A program made the translations under genes and the position numbers. 64,000 nt of DNA from Paenibacillus flagellatus. GTDB taxonomy: Bacteria; Bacillota; Bacilli; Paenibacillales; NBRC-103111. The DNA lies in assembly GCF_003217775.1 (NCBI RefSeq), contig NZ_QJVJ01000003.1:496001-560000 (forward strand). Reading direction: 5' to 3'. Shown here one piece after another: positions 34,158-43,458 of the stretch (the first letter of the stretch is position 1; every line of letters begins with the position of its first letter). Under the pieces are notes generated by a model. The model was given only the letters and a program-made list of their open reading frames with translations, did not search any database and was not told where the DNA came from.

Positions 34158-36305
34158 TTGGAGATTCAAAGTGCCTATCAAGAAGAGTTGGAAAAGCTGG
34201 AGAGCACGTCGCGGTGGATCGACGCGAAGCTGGAGTCGCTGCGGGCGATTCCGCGCTATTTCGGCGAAGATTTGACCGAGCAGGTGCTCGATTCGATCCG
34301 GGAAAACGCGAGGCGCAGCTTGACGGCGGCCACGGACGAGCCGTATTTCGGCAGGCTCGATTTCCGCGAGGAAGGCGAAGCGGAGGCGCGTCCGCTCTAT
34401 ATCGGCAAGTTCGGCGTCGACAACGACCAGAGCGGCGAACCGCTCGTCATCGATTGGCGCGCTCCGATCGCCAGCCTCTTTTATTCGTTTACGGGCGGAG
34501 AAGGTCCCGCCGGCTACGAATCGCCGGACGGCTTGATCGAGGGACTCGTCTACTTGAAGCGCAATCTCGTCATCCGCAAGCAGATCCTGCAAAGGGTCGT
34601 CGACACGTATGACCGAAACGGCGACAATCCGGCCGTCACCGACGAGTTTTTGCTGTACCGGCTCGGCGAGAACAAGGACAACAAGCTGCGGGACATCGTC
34701 TCGACGATCCAAGCCGAGCAGGATCAAATTATCCGTTCCGCGAAAAATACCGCGCTCGTCATCCAAGGCGTCGCCGGCAGCGGCAAGACGACCGTCGCCC
34801 TGCATCGGCTCGCTTATTTGCTGTATCAATACCGGGAACAAATCCGGGCGGAGAAAATGATCATATTCGCGCCGAACCGGATGTTCCTCGACTACATTTC
34901 CTCCGTCCTGCCGGAGCTCGGCGTCGGTCATATCCAGCAGACGACGTTCGAGGATTGGGCGCTCGAGACGCTGCCCGACCGGGTCGAGCTCGCCGACGAT
35001 GCCGAGCGGACGTCCCGCTGGTTCGCCTACGGCGCCGACAAGCCGGTTATCGACGACGATGCTCCGGGACGGTTCAAAGGCTCGATCCGGTTCATGGAGG
35101 CGCTGGAGGCGGCCATGGACGCGTACGAGCGCGGGTTCGCCCCGGAGGGCGATTTCGAGCCGTGGCCGGGCGCCAAGCTCGCGTCGGCGCAAATCGGCGA
35201 ATGGTTCGGCCGCGAGTACCGCCATTACCCCGTCATGAAGCGAAAGGAACGCGTCGAGGCGAGAATCAAGCGCTGGCTCGAGATGCAATTGAACGAGACC
35301 CGCGACCCGAACGTCCGCAAAGACCGGAAGAAGAAAGCGTCGCAAAAGCTGAAAGCGTATTGGAAAACGTGGCCGGACGATACGCCGCTTTCGTTTTACC
35401 GGTCGCTGTTCGCCGGACCGAACGATGCCGCGGGATCGTTCGGCGGCTTGACCGTCCCGGCCGCGATCGTCGAGCAAACGGTTCGCGCGCTCAAGAAAAA
35501 CAAGCTGTACCCGGAAGATTTGGCGCCGCTCCTGTTCATTTACGACCGGATGTACGGCATCGAGAATGAGCGGACGTTCGACCACGTCGTCATCGACGAG
35601 GCGCAGGACTTCTCCCCGTTCCAGGTCGCCCTGCTCAACCGGCACGTCCGGAACGGCTCTTTTACGATATTGGGCGACTTGTCCCAAGGCATTCATCCGT
35701 ATAAAGGAATTCGCCGTTGGGACGAGTTTCTCGGCCTGTTCCCCGACGACGCCCGCGGTTATTTCACGATGGAGCGCAGCTACCGGTCGACGATGGAAAT
35801 TATCCGCTTCGCCAATGTCGTCCTGAGACGCGGCATTCCGGGCGCGATGCAGGCCGTCCCCGTCTTCCGCAGCGGCGAGAAGGTGAAGGTCGTCCGTCAC
35901 GAGCCGGCCGACCGGATCGGAACGATCGTGCGCGCCGTCCGTAAGCTGTCCGCCGGCCCCGCCTCGACGATCGCCGTCATCGGCCGAACCGAGAAGGAAT
36001 GCAAGGAGCTGCACGCGCTTCTGCTGCACGAGGACGTCTCGGCGACGCTTATCGATGCGGGCCGCAACAAGTACGAGGGCGGCTTGTCCGTCGTCCCCGT
36101 CTACTTGGCCAAAGGGCTCGAGTTCGACGCCGTCGTACTGATCGATGCGGACGCCGAGCGTTACGGCGCCGACGAGCATGACGCCAAGCTGATGTACGTC
36201 GGCTGCACGCGGGCGCTGCACGACTTGTGGGTGCTCTATGCGGGCGAGCCGACGCCGCTGATGGAAGGCGCGGACGACGACTTCGCGAAGCGGCTCGACG
36301 CCTGA
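34158..36305 (+). CDS. helD: HelD-like RNA polymerase recycling helicase
   Basis: 715-residue superfamily-1 (UvrD-like) ATPase. N-terminal coiled coil (YQEELEKLESTSRWID), the HelD segment VIDWRAPIASLFYSF near residue 98, Walker A AGSGKTT near residues 206-212, DEAQDFSPFQ (Walker B), and C-terminal helicase motifs SYRSTMEI, VYLAKGLEFDAVV and YVGCTRALHDL. HelD removes stalled RNA polymerase from DNA. Slightly shorter than the B. subtilis protein (774 aa). The start codon is TTG with GGGAGGT seven bases upstream. Convergent with the following gene, with only 4 bases between stops. Confidence 0.92.
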   Translation: MEIQSAYQEELEKLESTSRWIDAKLESLRAIPRYFGEDLTEQVLDSIRENARRSLTAATDEPYFGRLDFREEGEAEARPLYIGKFGVDNDQSGEPLVIDWRAPIASLFYSFTGGEGPAGYESPDGLIEGLVYLKRNLVIRKQILQRVVDTYDRNGDNPAVTDEFLLYRLGENKDNKLRDIVSTIQAEQDQIIRSAKNTALVIQGVAGSGKTTVALHRLAYLLYQYREQIRAEKMIIFAPNRMFLDYISSVLPELGVGHIQQTTFEDWALETLPDRVELADDAERTSRWFAYGADKPVIDDDAPGRFKGSIRFMEALEAAMDAYERGFAPEGDFEPWPGAKLASAQIGEWFGREYRHYPVMKRKERVEARIKRWLEMQLNETRDPNVRKDRKKKASQKLKAYWKTWPDDTPLSFYRSLFAGPNDAAGSFGGLTVPAAIVEQTVRALKKNKLYPEDLAPLLFIYDRMYGIENERTFDHVVIDEAQDFSPFQVALLNRHVRNGSFTILGDLSQGIHPYKGIRRWDEFLGLFPDDARGYFTMERSYRSTMEIIRFANVVLRRGIPGAMQAVPVFRSGEKVKVVRHEPADRIGTIVRAVRKLSAGPASTIAVIGRTEKECKELHALLLHEDVSATLIDAGRNKYEGGLSVVPVYLAKGLEFDAVVLIDADAERYGADEHDAKLMYVGCTRALHDLWVLYAGEPTPLMEGADDDFAKRLDA

Positions 36306-36309
36306 CCGG

Positions 36310-37308
36310 CTAACGGCCGCTCCGCTGCGTCAGCACCGGCGCCGGAGGCGAGACGGCCCCGTCGGTCGGGACGGACCCGCGAAGCAGCGGCACGGTCTCG
36401 CCGAGCATCGGCACGACGAGACGCTCCGCGGCCAAACCGGAGGCGCTCCACGCGGCATACAGCCGGTCGAGCGCCTCTTTCGGCGTGTCGTCGGCGAGGC
36501 GGAACGCGCCGTAATGCATCGGCACGAACGTCGCCGCACCGACGTCGCGGAACGCCTGCACCGCCTCCTCCGGCGTCACGTGCTGCGGGCTCATGAACCA
36601 TTCCGGCTCGTATGCGCCGATCGGCATAAGCGCGACGTCGATGCGCGGAAACGTGCCGCCGATCTCCGCGAAGCCGTCGAAATAACCCGAATCGCCGGCG
36701 AAATACACGGTCGGCACGTCCGCCGCTTCCTCTTCCCCCTCGACGATCCAGCCGCCCCAGTGCGACCGGTTCATGTCCCACGGCGACCGTCGCGTCCAAT
36801 GCTGGGCCGGGACGAACGTAAACGTCAGCCCGCTCGTACGTTCGCTCTCCCACCAGGCGAGCTCCCGCACGCGGTTAAACCCTTTGCGCCGGAACAAGCC
36901 GGCAAGCCCTTCCGGCACGAGGTGGAGCGGATCGCCCGGCAGACGACGAAGCGTCGGGAAGTCGAGATGGTCGTAATGGCCGTGCGACAGCAGCACGACG
37001 TCGATCGGCGGCAATCGGTCGAGCGCGATGCCGGGAGGCGTAAGCCTTTTCTCGAACGCCATCCGGTCCGCCCATACCGGGTCGGTTAAGACGGACAGCC
37101 CGCCCAACCGCAGCAAAAACGTCGAATGCCCGATCCAGACGAGCTTCGCGGGCGGCGCCTCGGCCTCCCATGCGGTACGGTCGAATTCCGTCCGTGGAAC
37201 CCGGAACGACAAATCCTTCGTCTTGCTTCTTCTTTCTTTGCGCCAGCGTCGCAGATCGCCGAATTTCGGCCGGATCGGCGCGCCGTTTTTATTTTCGTAC
37301 AGCTTCAT
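36310..37308 (-). CDS. MBL-fold metallohydrolase (NAPE-PLD/UlaG-like)
   Basis: 332-residue metallo-beta-lactamase-fold hydrolase. Motifs: WIGHSTFLLRLGG, the zinc motif SHGHYDHLD, FVPAQHWTRR, VYFAGDSGYFDGF and PMHYGAFRLADD. The WIGHSTFLL/HYDHLD combination is typical of N-acyl-phosphatidylethanolamine phospholipase-D-like proteins. Cytoplasmic; the physiological substrate is unknown. GGGAGG six bases before the ATG. Confidence 0.88.
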   Translation of the reverse strand: MKLYENKNGAPIRPKFGDLRRWRKERRSKTKDLSFRVPRTEFDRTAWEAEAPPAKLVWIGHSTFLLRLGGLSVLTDPVWADRMAFEKRLTPPGIALDRLPPIDVVLLSHGHYDHLDFPTLRRLPGDPLHLVPEGLAGLFRRKGFNRVRELAWWESERTSGLTFTFVPAQHWTRRSPWDMNRSHWGGWIVEGEEEAADVPTVYFAGDSGYFDGFAEIGGTFPRIDVALMPIGAYEPEWFMSPQHVTPEEAVQAFRDVGAATFVPMHYGAFRLADDTPKEALDRLYAAWSASGLAAERLVVPMLGETVPLLRGSVPTDGAVSPPAPVLTQRSGR

Positions 37309-37332
37309 GGCTTCCTCCCTGGTTCTCCGTTG

Positions 37333-37361
37333 TTTATTTCGGCTGGCCGATCGGGTACAAT
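37333..37361 (+). promoter_or_regulatory. Possible promoter of the hemolysin III gene
   Basis: TTTATT (37333-37338), 17-base spacer, TACAAT (37356-37361), 43 bases upstream of the start codon. The -35 is weak. Confidence 0.35.
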
Positions 37362-37404
37362 GAGACTATTATCGTTCACAGGAACCGATCGAGGTGATTC
37401 ACGA

Positions 37405-38049
37405 ATGCGATATTCGGTCAAGGAAGAAATCGCCAACGCGATAAGCCACGGCATCGGCGCGCTGCTCAGTGCGGCGGCGCTCGCGCTGCTCGTCGTGTTC
37501 GCCTGCCTCCACGGCACGGTGTGGCATATCGTCAGCTTCGCCATCTTCGGCACGACGCTCGTGCTGCTCTACACGTGCTCGACGCTGCTCCACAGCTTCC
37601 GCGAGGGCAAAGCGAAGGACGTCTTCGAGTTTCTCGATCATTCGGCCATCTACCTGCTGATCGCCGGGACGTACACCCCGTTTTTGCTCGTCACGCTGCG
37701 CGGCCCGCTCGGCTGGACCATATTCGGCATCGTCTGGGGGCTTGCCGTCGCGGGCATCGTATTCAAGGCGTTCTTCGTCAAAAAGTTCATCATGCTCTCG
37801 ACCTTGTTCTACATCGGCATGGGCTGGCTGATCGTCGTCGCCATCAAGCCTTTGTACGAGCAGCTGCCCTGGAACGGCCTCATGTGGCTCGTAGCCGGAG
37901 GATTGCTGTACACGGTCGGCACCGTTTTTTACGTATGGCGCAAAATTCCGTTTCATCACGCCATTTGGCACGTCTTCGTCATCGGAGGAAGCGTCTGCCA
38001 TTTTGTCGCGATTTTGTTCTACGTGTTGCCGATGCCCGTTGTCCGATGA
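37405..38049 (+). CDS. Hemolysin III family membrane protein (YqfA-like)
   Basis: 214-residue protein with seven membrane helices of the HlyIII/PAQR superfamily. Signature residues include NAISHGIGAL near the N-terminus, CSTLLHSF, FEFLDHSAIYLLIAGTYTPF (conserved Asp/His), and FHHAIWHVFVIGGSVCHF (His residues of the metal site). These are putative zinc-dependent hydrolases; cytolysis is probably not their native role. Start at 37405 with GAGGTGA upstream; the frame extends further upstream but overlaps the MBL gene in antisense. Confidence 0.9.
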   Translation: MRYSVKEEIANAISHGIGALLSAAALALLVVFACLHGTVWHIVSFAIFGTTLVLLYTCSTLLHSFREGKAKDVFEFLDHSAIYLLIAGTYTPFLLVTLRGPLGWTIFGIVWGLAVAGIVFKAFFVKKFIMLSTLFYIGMGWLIVVAIKPLYEQLPWNGLMWLVAGGLLYTVGTVFYVWRKIPFHHAIWHVFVIGGSVCHFVAILFYVLPMPVVR

Positions 38050-38050
38050 G

Positions 38051-38269
38051 TTAACGCAACCAAGACGAGATCAGCCCAATGGCGGCCATGCCGGCCGTCG
38101 CGACGAAGACGCCGATGCCGAATCGCCGCACCCAAGCCGGCATGGAGCCCCAGTCGGCTTGTTTCATCGGGCCGGCCCCTTCGATGCGGGCGATTTCCTC
38201 CAAATCGGGCGGGACGTACGGCTTCTCCTCCGCTATCGCCCGCTGCGGCTCCGTCTCGTGAATGTGCAT
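38051..38269 (-). CDS. Small membrane protein
   Basis: 72-residue protein with an acidic N-terminal half (YVPPDLEEIARIEG) and one C-terminal membrane helix (FGIGVFVATAGMAAIGLISSWLR). The ribosome site AAGGAGGG lies seven bases before the ATG. Convergent with the hemolysin III gene with one base between stops. No named family recognised. Confidence 0.72.
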   Translation of the reverse strand: MHIHETEPQRAIAEEKPYVPPDLEEIARIEGAGPMKQADWGSMPAWVRRFGIGVFVATAGMAAIGLISSWLR

Positions 38270-38384
38270 CGGCTTCCCTCCTTTTTCTATATGCTCCCAT
38301 TGTACCCAGAACGAAACAAAAACGGAACCTCGGCGGTTCCGCTTCGTATCGATTGCATACTCGATCCCCTCATGCCTTCATCGG

Positions 38385-38561
38385 TTATTGCCGTCCGCCT
38401 TCTGCGGAAAACTCCATCTGCCCCTTCGTAACCGGGTAACGGTCCCATACGTAGTTCATGTCGTACTCGACCGTATCGGCCTCGATCCACCGGTAGATCA
38501 CAATCAGGAATACGGCGAAACCCAACAGAAAGCCTATCGTGCAAACGAGAAACATGCCCAT
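38385..38561 (-). CDS. Small single-helix membrane protein
   Basis: 58-residue protein starting MGMFLVCTIGFLLGF, with one N-terminal membrane helix (to about residue 24) and a short hydrophilic tail rich in Tyr, Trp and Asp (MNYVWDRYPVTKGQ). GGAGG lies about ten bases before the ATG. The same frame continues upstream as a shadow of the next gene, which is not part of it. Lies beyond a terminator, so it has its own transcript. Function unknown. Confidence 0.65.
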   Translation of the reverse strand: MGMFLVCTIGFLLGFAVFLIVIYRWIEADTVEYDMNYVWDRYPVTKGQMEFSAEGGRQ

Positions 38562-38627
38562 GCCGAAGCCGCCTCCTTCCCGGGTACCGTAACGTTCGTA
38601 CCTTATATATATTCCGGGGAACGAAAA

Positions 38628-38653
38628 AAAGCACCTTCGATTGAAGGCGCTTT
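38628..38653 (-). terminator. Terminator of the nine-gene catabolic operon
   Basis: AAAGC-A-CCTTC and GAAGG-C-GCTTT (38628-38653) form a stem with one mismatch followed on the minus strand by T residues; 30 bases after the stop of the last gene. Confidence 0.78.
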
Positions 38654-38683
38654 CCCCCTTGATGCAGCCCGTTATCCGGCGGA

Positions 38684-39577
38684 TTACAGCTTCTCCGCGA
38701 CCATCCGGTTCGTGATGGACCCGAGCTTCTCGATTTCGACCGTGACGACGTCGCCGGGCTGCAAGTACACCCGCTTCTCCTTCGGGTAGCCGAGCACGAC
38801 GCCTTCCGGCGTCCCCGTCAGGATGACGTCCCCCGGCTCCAGCGTGAAGTGGCGGGAGATGTAGCTGATAATGTGCTTGCAGTCGAAAATCATGTCCGAC
38901 GTATTGGAGTTTTGCCGTTCTTCCCCGTTGACCGTCGTCCGGATGTTCAGCGCGTTCGGGTCGGAAATTTCGTCGGCGGTGACGAGCACCGGTCCGAGCG
39001 GAGTGAAGCCGTCGCACACTTTGCCGAGCATCCATTGGTTCGTGCGCAGCTGCAGGTCGCGGGCGGACAAGTCGTTCGCCGCGCAGTAGCCGAATACGCT
39101 GTCGAGCGCCTGCTCGACCCCGACATGCTTCGTGCGGCGGCCGATGACGATGGCGAGCTCGGCTTCGTAGTCGACTTCGTTCGACGCGACGGGCAGCTCG
39201 ACGTCGTGGCCGTGCCCGGTCAGCGTATTGTTGAATTTGTTGAACAAAATCGGGTACTCCGGAATCGGCGCCTTCGTTTCCTCCGCATGCTTCCGGTAGT
39301 TCAGTCCGACGCAAATGATTTTTTGCGGTCGCGTGACGCACGGACCGTATACGGCCGATTCGGCGTCGATCCAAGCCGAGCCGTCGGCCTCCGCATCGCG
39401 CACGAGCGCTTCCACGGCCTCGCGTGCGGCGGACCCGCCTTCGATCAGTTCGTGGATCGTCGCGGGCAAGGTGCTCCCTTTGCCGGCGCGTGCCGCGGCC
39501 GTCACGTCGAGAATGCCGCGTTCGGTTTTCACGCCGAGGTGCGGTTGTTGGTCGATGAGCAATGTAACGAGTTTCAC
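38684..39577 (-). CDS. Fumarylacetoacetate hydrolase family protein
   Basis: 297-residue enzyme with the FAH C-terminal catalytic domain: KIICVGLNYRKHAEE, metal ligands in DYEAELAIVIGR, and AANDLSARDLQLR, then GTPEGVVLGYPKEK. Family activities include hydrolysis of acylpyruvates, decarboxylation of oxaloacetate or dehydration of 2-keto-3-deoxy sugar acids; the residues seen do not single one out. Last gene of the operon, 46 bases after the amidohydrolase, implying that a keto acid is the end product processed here (inference). Confidence 0.9.
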   Translation of the reverse strand: MKLVTLLIDQQPHLGVKTERGILDVTAAARAGKGSTLPATIHELIEGGSAAREAVEALVRDAEADGSAWIDAESAVYGPCVTRPQKIICVGLNYRKHAEETKAPIPEYPILFNKFNNTLTGHGHDVELPVASNEVDYEAELAIVIGRRTKHVGVEQALDSVFGYCAANDLSARDLQLRTNQWMLGKVCDGFTPLGPVLVTADEISDPNALNIRTTVNGEERQNSNTSDMIFDCKHIISYISRHFTLEPGDVILTGTPEGVVLGYPKEKRVYLQPGDVVTVEIEKLGSITNRMVAEKL

Positions 39578-39623
39578 TGTAGGTGCCTCCCCATACGGTC
39601 AGGCCGTCCGCCGGGTCGCCTTG

Positions 39624-40367
39624 TCAAACCGGCAAGCCGAACAGACGGGCCGCGTTGTTGTATGCAATATCTTCTCTCTGACGTTCGGTCAATTCCGCTT
39701 CCTGCAGCTGGGCGTAGTTCGTCAAAAACGAGCAGCCCGGCATGTCCGAGCCGAATACGATCCGTTCGGCGCCGATTTGCCCGACGGCGTAGTCGAGCTC
39801 GTCGCGGCCGAACAGCGAGCCGGAGTAATCCGTCCAGACGTTCGGACAGTCGCGGACCGCCTTGATGCCGTGATAGACGTTGCCGCCGAAATGCGCCATG
39901 ATCAGCTTCGCCTCCGGGTAACGCCGGGCCAGCCTCGCGACATGGACGCCGGTCGTCTCGTCCTGCAGCTGGTTGACCGCTTTATGGAACGCGTGCAGCA
40001 AAATCGGAACGCCGTAACCGATACATCGCTCCACGAGCGGATATACGAGCGGATCGTCGCCGTACGTCGCGATCCACAGCTTCAATCCGATCATGCCGTC
40101 GTCCTCGATTCCCCGCCTCAGCACATCTTCCGCATCGGCGTTGCGCGGATTGACATAGACGTAGCCTTCGACGAGGTCCGGCCGCTCGCGCTTGAACCGG
40201 ACGACGTCGGCGTTATGTCCCGCGATTTCCTCCTCGTTCGGGTATTGCCGGGCGATGCCCGATACGATGATTTTCGCGATGCCGTACCGCTCGCAGTTGT
40301 CGATCAGCTGCTTCGTGTGCAGGTCGTACCGGCCGCCCCATACGTGCGTATGCATGTCGATGACCAT
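39624..40367 (-). CDS. Amidohydrolase family (TIM-barrel) protein
   Basis: 247-residue amidohydrolase-2-like TIM barrel. N-terminal metal motif IDMHTHVWGG (HxH), LLHAFHKAVN (His on strand 5), LIMAHFGGNVY (His on strand 6) and the catalytic Asp in VFGSDMPG. Relatives include ACMSD-type decarboxylases and lactone hydrolases. GGGAGGCG ribosome site. Follows the IclR regulator gene in the operon. Confidence 0.87.
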   Translation of the reverse strand: MVIDMHTHVWGGRYDLHTKQLIDNCERYGIAKIIVSGIARQYPNEEEIAGHNADVVRFKRERPDLVEGYVYVNPRNADAEDVLRRGIEDDGMIGLKLWIATYGDDPLVYPLVERCIGYGVPILLHAFHKAVNQLQDETTGVHVARLARRYPEAKLIMAHFGGNVYHGIKAVRDCPNVWTDYSGSLFGRDELDYAVGQIGAERIVFGSDMPGCSFLTNYAQLQEAELTERQREDIAYNNAARLFGLPV

Positions 40368-40490
40368 ACGCGATCGCCTCCCGCCTTCGTCCGGCCAAAG
40401 GACGAATCCGTTATCGTTTCCATCGTAACCGATAACGCGGGAGCGCGTAAACGACGATAATCGGTCCCTATGTCCGAAGGCGGCGGACCG

Positions 40491-41270
40491 CTAAGGCAAA
40501 TAGGACATTTTCGTGCTGATTTCTTTGGCGCCTTGGCGAACGGCCTGCACGATCCGCTCCCACGTGCGCTCGTCCCATCTCGCCTCCGGCATCGAGACGC
40601 CGAGAGAGGCCGTTATTTGCCCGGGCGCCCCGTAAATCGGCGCGGCGACGCATCGGATGCCGTGAACCGACTCGCCCATGCTGTAGCCGACGCCTTCCTC
40701 GCGAATGCGGCGCAATTGCGCCTGCAGCTCGCCGAAATCGGTGATCGTCGTCTCCGTCAGCCGGCCGAGCAGCTTGTCGGGGTACAGCTTGCCGAGCTCG
40801 TCCTCGGACAAGCCGCTCAGCATCACTTTGCCCATCGCCGTCGCGTGCAAGGGCAGCTGCATGCCGAGATGGGAGACGAAGCGGACCGGGTGCGTGCTCT
40901 GCTTCTCCGCGATATACAGCGCCTTGTCGCCGTTGCGGATCGTCAAAAACACCGACTCGTTCAGCTCGTCGACGAGCTTCTGCGCCGCATACTGGAATTC
41001 GCTTGCCAAGTCGGTCCGTTGGGCGTACTTGCTGCCGATTTCGAACAGCTTGTAGCCGAGCCGGAACGTCTTGCCCTGCTTGTCGGTTTCCAAATAGCCG
41101 CGGGCGAGCAAGTTTTGCAGCAGCTTGTGCGCGCTGCTCGGGGGCAGGTCAAGCTCGCGGGACAGCTCGGACAAGTTGAGCGGCTCCTGCCGCTCGGCGA
41201 ACAGCTCGAAAATGTCCAGCACCCGGTCGGCGGATTTGACGGTCGTTGTCGTTTTGTCGGTTTCTTTCAT
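40491..41270 (-). CDS. IclR-family transcriptional regulator
   Basis: 259-residue regulator: winged helix at residues 15-75 (LNLSELSRELDLPPSSAHKLLQ) and the IclR ligand-binding GAF-like domain (HATAMGKVML; GVGYSMGESVHGIRCVAAPIYG split around GES). Inside the operon, between the SDR and the amidohydrolase, so probably the pathway-specific regulator. Its effector is likely a pathway intermediate. Confidence 0.92.
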   Translation of the reverse strand: MKETDKTTTTVKSADRVLDIFELFAERQEPLNLSELSRELDLPPSSAHKLLQNLLARGYLETDKQGKTFRLGYKLFEIGSKYAQRTDLASEFQYAAQKLVDELNESVFLTIRNGDKALYIAEKQSTHPVRFVSHLGMQLPLHATAMGKVMLSGLSEDELGKLYPDKLLGRLTETTITDFGELQAQLRRIREEGVGYSMGESVHGIRCVAAPIYGAPGQITASLGVSMPEARWDERTWERIVQAVRQGAKEISTKMSYLP

Positions 41271-41348
41271 GCGTACCTCTTTCCCCTTTCCGGTGCCAGG
41301 CCGTTTCTCGGCGTTCTGCTGGATGTGTCGTTCATTCGTTCGGGCGGC

Positions 41349-42107
41349 TCAGGACAGCTTGATCAATTGGCCGCCGTCGACGACCATGCTCGTGCCGGTC
41401 ATGTACGACGATTCGTCGGAGGCGAGGAAGACGGCCGCGGCCGCGATTTCCTCCGGCTGCCCGACGCGCTTCATCGGCACGGTGCGCAAGTAATCGGCGA
41501 TCGCCGGCGCGTTGTCGATGAGCGGCTTCGTCAGCCGCGTCTCGATGAAGCCCGGGCAGAGCGCATTGACGCGAATGCCGTACGCGGCCAGCTCGAGCGC
41601 CATCGACATCGACAAATTGATCATGCCGCCCTTGGTCGTATTGTAATGAACCTGGTCGGCCTCGGCCTGAATGCCGTTGACGCTGGACATTTGGATAATC
41701 GAGCCGCCCGTCCCTTGCCGCACCATTTCCCGGGCCGCCTTCTGGCTGACGAGAAACGCGCCCTTCAAATTGATGCTCATGTGCCGGTCCCACTGCTCCT
41801 CCGTGATGTCGAGGAACGGAGAAACCTCGCAAATGCCCGCGTTATTGACGACGATATCCAGCCGGCCCCATTGCCCGATCGCCCCGTCGACGAAACGGTC
41901 CACCTGCGATTTGTCCGACACGTCGGTTTCGTATGCGAGCGCCTCGCCGCCGGCCGCGCGGATCAGCTCCACCGTCTCGTCCAGCGCGGCTTTGCCGCGG
42001 CCGCACAGGGCGACCTTCGCCCCTTCGCGCGCGAACCGGATCGCGACCGCCTGGCCGATGCCGTGCGAGCCTCCGGTGACGAGCGCCACTTTGCCGGAAA
42101 GCCTCAT
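41349..42107 (-). CDS. SDR family NAD(P)-dependent oxidoreductase
   Basis: 252-residue classical SDR with [16 protein letters not shown], catalytic Ser in MSSVNGIQ and a full YNTTK (YxxxK) site. C-terminus [22 protein letters not shown]. Likely oxidises a hydroxyl (or reduces a carbonyl) of a pathway intermediate; the substrate is not predictable. Starts one base after the aminotransferase stop: a tightly coupled operon. Confidence 0.92.
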   Translation of the reverse strand: MRLSGKVALVTGGSHGIGQAVAIRFAREGAKVALCGRGKAALDETVELIRAAGGEALAYETDVSDKSQVDRFVDGAIGQWGRLDIVVNNAGICEVSPFLDITEEQWDRHMSINLKGAFLVSQKAAREMVRQGTGGSIIQMSSVNGIQAEADQVHYNTTKGGMINLSMSMALELAAYGIRVNALCPGFIETRLTKPLIDNAPAIADYLRTVPMKRVGQPEEIAAAAVFLASDESSYMTGTSMVVDGGQLIKLS

Positions 42108-42108
42108 C

Positions 42109-43428
42109 TTACTTCCCCTCCGTCAGCCGGACGAACGTGCGGTCGATCGCCGCCAGCGTCGCCTCGATATGGCTCGGCTCGTGTACGGCCGAAATGTACC
42201 AGAGCCCGTTCGGGCGGACAAGCACGCCTTCGTCGAGCATATATTCGGCGAACTTCGCATATTTCGCGGCGTCGCGCTTTTGGAACGTATCGAAATGCGT
42301 CACTTCGTCCTCGTCGATGAACATCATATGGAACACCGGGCCGATCTGGTTGACGACGCCGCGGATGCCGCGCTTCGCGAACAGGTCGCGAATGCCGCCG
42401 GCCAGCTTGATCGCGTTGTCTTCCATTGTACCATAGACGGCGCCGCCGTTCGCGGTCAGCTCCTCGAGCACGGCAAGTCCCGCCGCCGTGGCGACGCCGT
42501 TGCCGTTCAGCGTGCCGAGATGGCTCACCTGCTCCGAATCGATCAGCTCGAAAATGTCGCGGCGGCCGCCGACCGCGCTGAGCGCGATGCCGCCTCCGAG
42601 CGCTTTGCCGACCGTCACGAGGTCCGGCGTAATGCCGAAACGGCCGTGAGCGCCGCCCGGACTAAGCCGGAAGCCGGTAATGACTTCGTCGAGAATGAGC
42701 ACGATGCCGAGCTCCCGGGTCAGCTCCCGCATTTTCTCCAAATAACCCGGCTTCGGCAAAATGCAGCCGGAGTTGCACATGACCGGCTCCGAAATGACCG
42801 CGGCGATGTCGCCCGCGTGCTCTCGCAGCGTCGCCTCGAGCGTTTCCGGCTCGTTCCACGGCAGCAGGATGACGTCCTGCAGGCTGAACTCGCTCTGTCC
42901 CTTCGTACCGGGAGGAACGCTGCTCTCGCCGGCCGAGGTCGCCTTCTGCATCATGTCCGGGCTCGGGAACGACGTGAAGATCGAGTCCGACCAGCCGTGA
43001 TAATGGCCGTGGAACCGGACGACCTTCCGCTTGCCCGTATAAGCGCGGGACAGGCGAAGCGCAAGCATGACCGCTTCCGTGCCCGAGCCGCTCAACGCGA
43101 CTTTGTCGGCGCAAGGCAGCACCTCCGTCAACCGCCTAGCCAGCTCGATTTCGCCGTTATGCTGCAAGCCGTAGGAGATGCCTTTCGCCATCGCGCGTCC
43201 GACCTTCTCGTTGAAGCCCGGATGGGCATGGCCCAGAATAAGCGGCCCGTAGGCCAGCAAATAATCGATATATTCGTTGCCGTCCACGTCGCGGACGATG
43301 ACGCCGGAGGACGACTCGGCGTAAAGCGGCGTCGGCTTCATCGAGCCGCGCAGCGTGCTCGCGACGCCTCCCGCCAGCACCTGCTTCGCCTCCGCCAGCT
43401 TGGCGCGGGACTTCTCGTACGTTCTCAT
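42109..43428 (-). CDS. Class-III aminotransferase (glutamate-1-semialdehyde aminomutase-like)
   Basis: 439-residue PLP enzyme. [16 protein letters not shown] (phosphate contact), [19 protein letters not shown] (cofactor Asp) and the Schiff-base Lys in TVGKALGGG are all present. It resembles HemL but the context is catabolic (peptidases, IclR), not tetrapyrrole synthesis, so the likely role is transamination or aminomutase action on a non-standard amino acid. Thirty bases after the M81 gene. Confidence 0.9.
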   Translation of the reverse strand: MRTYEKSRAKLAEAKQVLAGGVASTLRGSMKPTPLYAESSSGVIVRDVDGNEYIDYLLAYGPLILGHAHPGFNEKVGRAMAKGISYGLQHNGEIELARRLTEVLPCADKVALSGSGTEAVMLALRLSRAYTGKRKVVRFHGHYHGWSDSIFTSFPSPDMMQKATSAGESSVPPGTKGQSEFSLQDVILLPWNEPETLEATLREHAGDIAAVISEPVMCNSGCILPKPGYLEKMRELTRELGIVLILDEVITGFRLSPGGAHGRFGITPDLVTVGKALGGGIALSAVGGRRDIFELIDSEQVSHLGTLNGNGVATAAGLAVLEELTANGGAVYGTMEDNAIKLAGGIRDLFAKRGIRGVVNQIGPVFHMMFIDEDEVTHFDTFQKRDAAKYAKFAEYMLDEGVLVRPNGLWYISAVHEPSHIEATLAAIDRTFVRLTEGK

Positions 43429-43458
43429 ATTCGCAGCTCCTCCCCGTTATTCCGTTCG

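Noticed and set aside
34056-36221. 721-residue minus-strand frame opposite helD
   Set aside because: Low-complexity Arg/Asp/Val shadow of a GC-rich gene; helD on the plus strand has full motifs.
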